A stretch of 64,000 bases of DNA. Origin: Pseudomonas fluorescens Q2-87 (GTDB taxonomy: Bacteria; Pseudomonadota; Gammaproteobacteria; Pseudomonadales; Pseudomonadaceae). The notes under the pieces were generated by a model. That model searched no databases. It saw only the letters and a program-made list of their open reading frames with translations, and was not told the DNA's origin. How positions within the stretch are numbered: the stretch's first letter is position 1; each line of letters starts with the position of its first letter. Positions 59,124 through 64,000 of the stretch are shown here, in pieces. Location: contig NZ_CM001558.1 of the NCBI RefSeq assembly GCF_000281895.1, positions 3,352,556-3,416,555 on the forward strand. The letters run 5' to 3'. Both the position numbers and the translations under genes were made by a program.

Positions 59124-61124
59124 ATGTCCTTGCCCAAACATCATCTGGAATTGCTCAGCCCCGCCCGCGACGTGACCATCGCCCGCGAGGCCATCCTGCA
59201 TGGCGCCGACGCCGTGTACATCGGTGGCCCGAGTTTCGGCGCACGTCACAACGCCTGCAACGAAGTGGGCGATATTGCCCGGCTGGTGGAGTTCGCCCAT
59301 CGCTACCACGCCCGGGTGTTCACCACGATCAACACCATCCTGCACGACAACGAACTGGAGCCGGCCCGCCAGTTGATCCACCAACTGTACGATGCCGGCG
59401 TCGACGCGCTGATCGTCCAGGACCTGGGGGTGATGGAGCTGGACATCCCGCCCATCGAGCTGCACGCCAGCACCCAGACTGACATTCGCACCCTGGCGCG
59501 GGCAAAATTCCTCGACCAGGCCGGTTTCTCGCAACTGGTGCTGGCCCGCGAGTTGAACCTGCAGGAAATCCGCGCCATCGCCGATGAGACCGAAGCGGCC
59601 ATCGAGTTCTTCATTCACGGTGCGTTGTGCGTGGCTTTCTCCGGCCAGTGCAACATTTCCCACGCCCAGAACGGCCGAAGTGCCAACCGTGGCGATTGTT
59701 CCCAGGCCTGTCGCCTGCCCTACACCCTCAAGGACGACCAGGGCCGGGTAGTGGCCTACGAAAAGCATCTGCTGTCGATGAAGGACAACAACCAGAGCGC
59801 CAACATCCGCGACCTGGTCGAAGCCGGCGTGCGTTCGTTCAAGATCGAAGGCCGCTACAAGGACATGGGTTACGTGAAGAACATCACGGCCTATTACCGC
59901 CAGCGCCTGGACGACGTGCTCGAAGACCGCCCGGACCTGGCCCGTGCCTCCAGCGGCCGCACCGCGCACTTCTTCGTGCCTGACCCGGACAAGACCTTCC
60001 ACCGTGGCAGCACCGACTACTTTGTCAGCGAGCGCAAGATCGACATCGGCGCCTTCGATTCGCCAACCTTTACCGGCGTGCCGGTGGGCGTGGTAGAAAA
60101 AGTCGGCAAGCGCGACATGCAAGTCGTGACTTTCGACCCGCTGTCCAACGGCGACGGCCTCAACGTGCTGGTCAAGCGTGAGGTGGTGGGTTTCCGGGCC
60201 AACATCGCCGAGCCCAAGGGCGAGTTCGAAGAAGACGGCCAGAAGCGTTATCGCTACCGCGTCGAACCCAACGAGATGCCGGCGGGCATGTACCAGTTGC
60301 GCCCCAACCATCCACTGAGCCGCAACCTGGACCATAACTGGCAGCAAGCGCTGCTCAAGACCTCGTCCGAGCGCCGCGTCGGCCTGGCCTGGGTCGCGCG
60401 CCTGCGTGAAGAACGCCTGGAACTGACCGCCACCAGCGAGGAAGGCATCAGCGCCAGCGTCGCCCTGGACGGGCCGTTCGGCCTGGCCAACAAACCGGAA
60501 CAGGCCCTTGAGCAATTGCATGACCTGCTCGGCCAACTCGGCACCACCGAATATCACGCTACCGCGATCGAACTGGATGCGCCCCAGGCATTCTTCATCC
60601 CCAATTCGCAGCTCAAGACCTTGCGCCGCGAAGCCATCGAGGCCCTGACCACCGCCCGTGTGGCGGCTCATCCACGGGGTGGACGCAAGGCCGAGACCAG
60701 TCCGCCGCCGGTGTACCCGGAGTCGCACCTGTCGTTCCTGGCCAACGTCTACAACCAGAAGGCCCGGGATTTCTATCACCGCCACGGGGTCAAGCTGATC
60801 GATGCTGCCTTCGAGGCCCACGAAGAAACCGGTGAAGTGCCGGTGATGATCACCAAGCACTGCCTGCGCTTCTCGTTCAACCTCTGCCCCAAGCAGGCCA
60901 AGGGCGTCACCGGCGTGCGCACCAAGGTCGCGCCGATGCAGCTGATACACGGCGATGAAGTGCTGACGCTGAAGTTCGACTGCAAGCCCTGCGAAATGCA
61001 TGTGGTCGGCAAGATCAAGGGCCACATCCTTGACCTGCCACTGCCCGGCAGCACGGCGCAGGCGGTCGTCGGCCACATCAGCCCCGAGGACCTGCTCAAG
61101 ACGATCCCCCGCGCACCGCATTGA
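59124..61124 (+). CDS. rlhA: RlhA-type U32 protein (23S rRNA C2501 hydroxylation)
   Basis: 666 residues. Peptidase-U32-type N-terminal barrel (HLELLSPARDVTIAREAILH; GADAVYIGGPSFGARHNA) with the family Cys motif CNISHAQNGRSANRGDCSQ and a long C-terminal extension (CLRFSFNLCPKQAKGV; KFDCKPCEMHVVGK). Length and extension match E. coli RlhA/YdcP (about 653 aa), which installs 5-hydroxycytidine at 23S rRNA position 2501; it is not a protease there. Stands alone; REP repeats follow. Confidence 0.88.
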   Translation: MSLPKHHLELLSPARDVTIAREAILHGADAVYIGGPSFGARHNACNEVGDIARLVEFAHRYHARVFTTINTILHDNELEPARQLIHQLYDAGVDALIVQDLGVMELDIPPIELHASTQTDIRTLARAKFLDQAGFSQLVLARELNLQEIRAIADETEAAIEFFIHGALCVAFSGQCNISHAQNGRSANRGDCSQACRLPYTLKDDQGRVVAYEKHLLSMKDNNQSANIRDLVEAGVRSFKIEGRYKDMGYVKNITAYYRQRLDDVLEDRPDLARASSGRTAHFFVPDPDKTFHRGSTDYFVSERKIDIGAFDSPTFTGVPVGVVEKVGKRDMQVVTFDPLSNGDGLNVLVKREVVGFRANIAEPKGEFEEDGQKRYRYRVEPNEMPAGMYQLRPNHPLSRNLDHNWQQALLKTSSERRVGLAWVARLREERLELTATSEEGISASVALDGPFGLANKPEQALEQLHDLLGQLGTTEYHATAIELDAPQAFFIPNSQLKTLRREAIEALTTARVAAHPRGGRKAETSPPPVYPESHLSFLANVYNQKARDFYHRHGVKLIDAAFEAHEETGEVPVMITKHCLRFSFNLCPKQAKGVTGVRTKVAPMQLIHGDEVLTLKFDCKPCEMHVVGKIKGHILDLPLPGSTAQAVVGHISPEDLLKTIPRAPH

Positions 61125-61141
61125 GTCCACAACCGCAGATA

Positions 61142-61232
61142 CTGTGGGAGCGGGCTTGCCCGCGAAAGCGGTGGGTCAGCTAAGTTGATGTCGGCTGTCC
61201 CACCGCTATCGCGAGCAGGCTCGCTCCCACAG
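61142..61232. repeat. REP pair after rlhA
   Basis: CTGTGGGAGCGGGCTTGCCC at the left and its complement ending GCTCGCTCCCACAG at the right. It occupies the first part of the 364-nt gap 61125-61488. Confidence 0.8.
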
Positions 61233-61259
61233 GGGATTGGGGAATAGCCAATACCCCAT

Positions 61260-61284
61260 GTGGAGCGAGCTTGCTCGCGATAAC
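61260..61284. repeat. Single REP sequence
   Basis: GTGGAGCGAGCTTGCTCGCG, one further unit 27 nt after the REP pair. The remaining ~200 nt before the dipeptidase are leader sequence in which I see no clear promoter. Confidence 0.7.
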
Positions 61285-61488
61285 GGTAGACCAGCTTGCA
61301 ACGATGCCGGCCGTCAACGCCTATGCGGACGAGTCGACTTTCATTTCTGCGTCTTTTTTGCTTTTCCGTGCGACAGATTCCACCCCAGGGCTCCCCCACC
61401 GCTTCCCAGCAATGTTAGGTTGTAAGCGTTTGTGTCATCTAATCAGACACTTCTCTTCTAACCTGCCTGCAAAGGAATGCCCCCAGCA

Positions 61489-63228
61489 ATGGACTTCTCG
61501 CTCAAAAAACTGGCCCTGACCACGCTGATGCTGTCCAGCCTCGCATCGATGACCACGCCAGCCTTCGCCAACATCACCGCGCAACAGAACGCCGTCATTG
61601 TAAAAACCTTCGCCGATGCACCGGTGACGGATTTCAGGCAATTCCTCGGACAGGTCGCCAAGAACGATATCGCCAACGCCGCTAACCTCGGCCCGGCCAT
61701 CAGCGCCTTCCTCGACAACACATCCCTGTCGGCCGAACAGCAGAACGAAATCCATCGCCTGCTGGGCCTTTATGCCCGAGTGAAGTACGGCAACGCGGCG
61801 ACCGAGACGCTGAAAGAGCTGGTGGCGATCCCGACCTTTCGCAAGGACGGCGTAGCGCAGCACGAGAACCCGGAGTTCCTCAAGATCGCCGACAAGATCA
61901 AGGGCCTCGCCGAGTCTTTCAACCTGAATTTCCGCAACATCGACAACCGCGTCTATGAGATTTCCCTGGAAGGCAGCGGCGACGAAGTCGTTGGCATCCA
62001 CGCCCACGCCGATGTGGTGCCGGTGACGCCGGAAAACTGGGTGCTGAAGGACGGCACCCGCCTCGACCCGTTCAAGGTGACCCTGGTGGGCGACCGCATG
62101 TATGGCCGCGGTACCGAGGACGATAAGAACGGCATCGTGGTGGCGCTATATGCCATGAAAATCATCAAGGAAGAGAAGCTACCGCTGGCGCGCAACTTCA
62201 AGTTGCTGGTCGATACCACCGAGGAAACCACTGGCGACGCAATCCCCTATTACTTCGAACACAACCCGACGCCCAACTACAACCTGGCGTTGGATGGCGG
62301 CTACCCGGTAGTGATCGCCGAGAAAGGCTACGGCACCGTCATGGCCAACTTTGCCCGACGCAATGCCCAAGGCAAGGGCGCCGAAATCACCGCACTGACC
62401 GGCGGCCTGGCGACCAATCAGATCCCGTCGACGTCGGTGGCCACTTTCATCGGCGACAAGCCCGCCGAATTGGCCGCCAGTCTGCTGAAGGCCGGCAACG
62501 ACTACGCCAAGCGCAATGGCGGCAACTTCGAGGTCACCTCCAAGGTCGTCGGCAAAGATGTCCAGCTGACTTTCATCGGGGTCTCTGCGCACTCCTCCGA
62601 GCCGGAGTCGGGCGTCAACCCTGTGGCAAGGATGCTGGACTTCATCAATGGCCTGGGCAGCAAGGTCGCGCTCAAGCATAACCACATCACCGACGCCGCC
62701 CGCTACGCCGCCGATAACTGGGGCCTGGATTACCTGGGCAAGCAATTGGGGATCGGTTATTCCGACGCGTTCATGGGCCCGCTGACCGCCTCCCTGACTT
62801 ACGTCGGGATGGATGAAAAGACCTTCAAGCTTGCGGTGAACCTGCGGGTGCCGGTGGGCAAGACCACTGAGGCGCTGAAGAAAGATATTGCCGACAAGCT
62901 GGACGCCTGGAGCAAGAAGTCCCACGTCGCGGTGGCGTTCGACTACTCCATCGACGAGCCGATGTACCGCAACCCCGAGGGCGAGTGGGTCAAGGCGCTG
63001 CTGGCGGTCGCCACCGAAAACCTCGGCATGGAGCACAAGTACGGCACCTCGGCCGGCGCCACGTCGGTCCACGATCTGCCCAATGGCGTGCAGTTCGGCC
63101 TGGCCATGCCTGACGTGAAGTACACCGGTCATAACGACAACGAGTTCAAGACCGTGGAGCAATTCCTGCTGGACCTGCAGATCGTGACCGAGATGATGGG
63201 GCGGATCGGGCAGTTGCCGAAGTTGTGA
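61489..63228 (+). CDS. Exported M20 dipeptidase (PepV/Sapep-like)
   Basis: 579 residues from ATG 61489, with AAGGAA 11 nt upstream (an ATG four codons earlier lacks a site). Signal peptide LALTTLMLSSLASMTTPAFA, so periplasmic, unlike cytoplasmic PepV (about 470 aa). Zinc ligands appear in IHAHADVVPV, YGRGTEDDKNG and TTEETTGD, with the lid motif SAHSSEPESGVNP. An N-terminal ~95-residue segment precedes the catalytic domain. It should release amino acids from dipeptides or small peptides. Confidence 0.85.
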   Translation: MDFSLKKLALTTLMLSSLASMTTPAFANITAQQNAVIVKTFADAPVTDFRQFLGQVAKNDIANAANLGPAISAFLDNTSLSAEQQNEIHRLLGLYARVKYGNAATETLKELVAIPTFRKDGVAQHENPEFLKIADKIKGLAESFNLNFRNIDNRVYEISLEGSGDEVVGIHAHADVVPVTPENWVLKDGTRLDPFKVTLVGDRMYGRGTEDDKNGIVVALYAMKIIKEEKLPLARNFKLLVDTTEETTGDAIPYYFEHNPTPNYNLALDGGYPVVIAEKGYGTVMANFARRNAQGKGAEITALTGGLATNQIPSTSVATFIGDKPAELAASLLKAGNDYAKRNGGNFEVTSKVVGKDVQLTFIGVSAHSSEPESGVNPVARMLDFINGLGSKVALKHNHITDAARYAADNWGLDYLGKQLGIGYSDAFMGPLTASLTYVGMDEKTFKLAVNLRVPVGKTTEALKKDIADKLDAWSKKSHVAVAFDYSIDEPMYRNPEGEWVKALLAVATENLGMEHKYGTSAGATSVHDLPNGVQFGLAMPDVKYTGHNDNEFKTVEQFLLDLQIVTEMMGRIGQLPKL

Positions 63229-63321
63229 TTGTCCAAGCCATGCTTTGCACTTGAAGCTTGCTGGTCACTTGAGACTGCAAGTCCCCGAGGCCTGCCTGTC
63301 CCTGTGGCTAGCTTGATTCCT

Positions 63322-63413
63322 GTGGCGAGGGAGCTTGCTCCCGCTCGGGTGCGCAGCGCCCGCAAAATCTTGGGGTCGCTGCGCAACCCAGCGGGAGCAA
63401 GCTCCCTCGCCAC
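63322..63413. repeat. REPIN
   Basis: GTGGCGAGGGAGCTTGCTCC at the left and the complement ending CTCCCTCGCCAC at the right, between the convergent dipeptidase and DUF3079 genes. Confidence 0.85.
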
Positions 63414-63422
63414 GGGGGCACT

Positions 63423-63650
63423 TCATTCCTTCAGATAAGTGGCGCTGGGATCGATGACCTTGGCGGTAATGTCGAGCAACTCCAGCCCCCAATCACCGTG
63501 CAGGTACCAGTCCTCGCCGATCATCTCGGCCGGGTGCATCGTTCGGTCGGCACCGTTGCCACAGGCCAAGGCATGGGTCGGACAATAACGATCACACCCC
63601 CAGCAAATGCGCTCGGGATGTTTGGGACTGATGGGAAACGGCTTTGCCAT
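63423..63650 (-). CDS. DUF3079 family small protein
   Basis: 75 residues. The segment ICWGCDRYCPTHALACGNG carries four cysteines in a CxxC-x3-C pattern that could bind zinc or an iron-sulfur cluster. The rest is HPAEMIGEDWYLHGDW. DUF3079 is a conserved small protein of unknown function. Monocistronic, convergent with the dipeptidase and divergent from the iron-protein gene. Confidence 0.85.
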   Translation of the reverse strand: MAKPFPISPKHPERICWGCDRYCPTHALACGNGADRTMHPAEMIGEDWYLHGDWGLELLDITAKVIDPSATYLKE

Positions 63651-63776
63651 GACGACCCCGCATAACGAGTGGGTGTACCCGCACCGTACCGCGTCGAGGC
63701 TCGGCAGCCCTTGATTCTGATCAAGAACAGCCCTGCCTGATCAATAAGTGTTGGCGTTCGCACATTCACGCTGAAA

Positions 63777-63795
63777 ATTGACAAGAATCATTATT
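63777..63795 (+). promoter_or_regulatory. Probable Fur box
   Basis: The right half AATCATTAT matches the Fur consensus and the whole 19-mer agrees in about 11 of 19 positions. It lies about 55 nt before the ATG of a gene that reads as an iron-uptake protein. Confidence 0.45.
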
Positions 63796-63850
63796 ATTCG
63801 CAGCGAAGCCTCCTAGACTCGGCCATCTTTTATCCGTTTAGGAAGTCCTC

Positions 63851-64000
63851 ATGCGTACCCTCGCCCCCCTATCCCTCGCCCTGCTGTTTCTCGCACCGCT
63901 GGCCCAGGCCAAGGAATACCCCATCGGCGAACCTCAACTGTGCCCGGGGCTGGAAGTCGGCGCGGTGTATTTGCAGCCCATTGAAATGGCGCCGGCCGGA
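63851..64000 (+). CDS. P19/FetP-type periplasmic iron-transport protein, N-terminal part
   Basis: Only the first 50 codons are in the window. A signal peptide (LSLALLFLAPLAQA) is followed by KEYPIGEPQLCPGLEVGA and VYLQPIEMAPAG, the N-terminal pattern of the P19/Tp34 iron-transporter family, usually encoded with FTR1-type permease genes. GGAAGTCCTC precedes the ATG and a likely Fur box lies upstream. The gene runs off the right edge. Confidence 0.75.
   Translation, partial: MRTLAPLSLALLFLAPLAQAKEYPIGEPQLCPGLEVGAVYLQPIEMAPAG

Noticed and set aside
58584..61130. 848-codon open frame on the minus strand
   Set aside because: Entirely antisense to the diguanylate cyclase and rlhA, which have full family motifs; composition (His/Gln/Val/Gly-rich) is the usual antisense artefact of GC-rich DNA.

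Overview
The window is a GC-rich bacterial chromosome segment that reads as a Pseudomonas of the fluorescens group. The support is the many REP/REPIN palindromes of the GTGGCGAGGGAGCTTGCTCCC and CGCGAGC(A)AGCTCGCTCCCACAG types, the dense coding on both strands, and gene families typical of that genus (DUF3079, DUF6482, DUF3156, HpaR/HpaA, an RlhA-type U32 protein). I see no rRNA, tRNA, CRISPR array, integrase, transposase or prophage. It looks like core/accessory metabolic chromosome rather than a mobile island.

Layout. (1) 1-2571: end of an NfrA-type outer-membrane protein, a YbcH-like periplasmic protein, and a tiny exported protein with three AEGG(S/A)DRL repeats. (2) 2663-14628: a complete 4-hydroxyphenylacetate (4-HPA) / homoprotocatechuate meta-cleavage cluster. 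Regulators hpaR and hpaA diverge from hpaG1-G2-E-D-F-X-H-I. A second hpaR paralogue follows, then a two-component 4-HPA 3-hydroxylase of the C1/C2 type. (3) 14941-27468: an upper pathway that plausibly feeds the first. It holds a FAD amine-oxidase-like protein, a cupin, a LuxR regulator, a MoaF-like protein, two short-chain dehydrogenases, a FeaR-type AraC regulator, an APC amine/amino-acid permease with a DUF3156 partner, an outer-membrane channel, a soluble PAS chemoreceptor and a phenylacetaldehyde-type dehydrogenase. Together 2 and 3 look like a tyramine/dopamine -> 4-HPA -> 3,4-dihydroxyphenylacetate -> pyruvate + succinic semialdehyde catabolon, of the kind described in P. putida U. (4) 27783-34778: an amidase-MFS-MetA-like channel-AraC-binding protein group with a divergent GlxA-type regulator. 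(5) 34808-41304: a LysR gene, a sensor kinase / FixJ-like regulator / receiver-only protein trio, an NDH-2-like oxidoreductase and another LysR gene. (6) 41318-41918: a tandem REPIN array. (7) 41931-46751: an operon of flavin monooxygenase, RidA-like, DUF1028, M20 deacetylase-like and polyamine-type binding protein. (8) 47118-50127: LysR, pirin and old yellow enzyme. (9) 50293-56684: a cyclopropane/furan fatty-acid-type cluster (SnoaL, SDR, FAD oxidase, DUF1365, CFA-like, DUF2878; convergent chalcone-isomerase-like, DUF3833, DUF6482). (10) 56761-64000: YfcE-type phosphoesterase, a diguanylate cyclase, rlhA, an exported M20 dipeptidase, DUF3079, and the start of a P19-type iron protein.

How the parts work together. 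The most informative signals lie between genes. Four GTTAA-N4-TTAAY palindromes tie the hpaG promoter, hpaR2 and feaR together. A 36-bp near-duplicate element sits about 93 bp upstream of two upper-pathway genes. Three ATAC-N4-GTAT palindromes surround the two-component trio and the NDH-2-like gene. TGTACA-N12-TGTACA pairs stand upstream of both arms of the fatty-acid cluster. These give testable regulon predictions. All functions are read from sequence and family knowledge; nothing was computed against a database.
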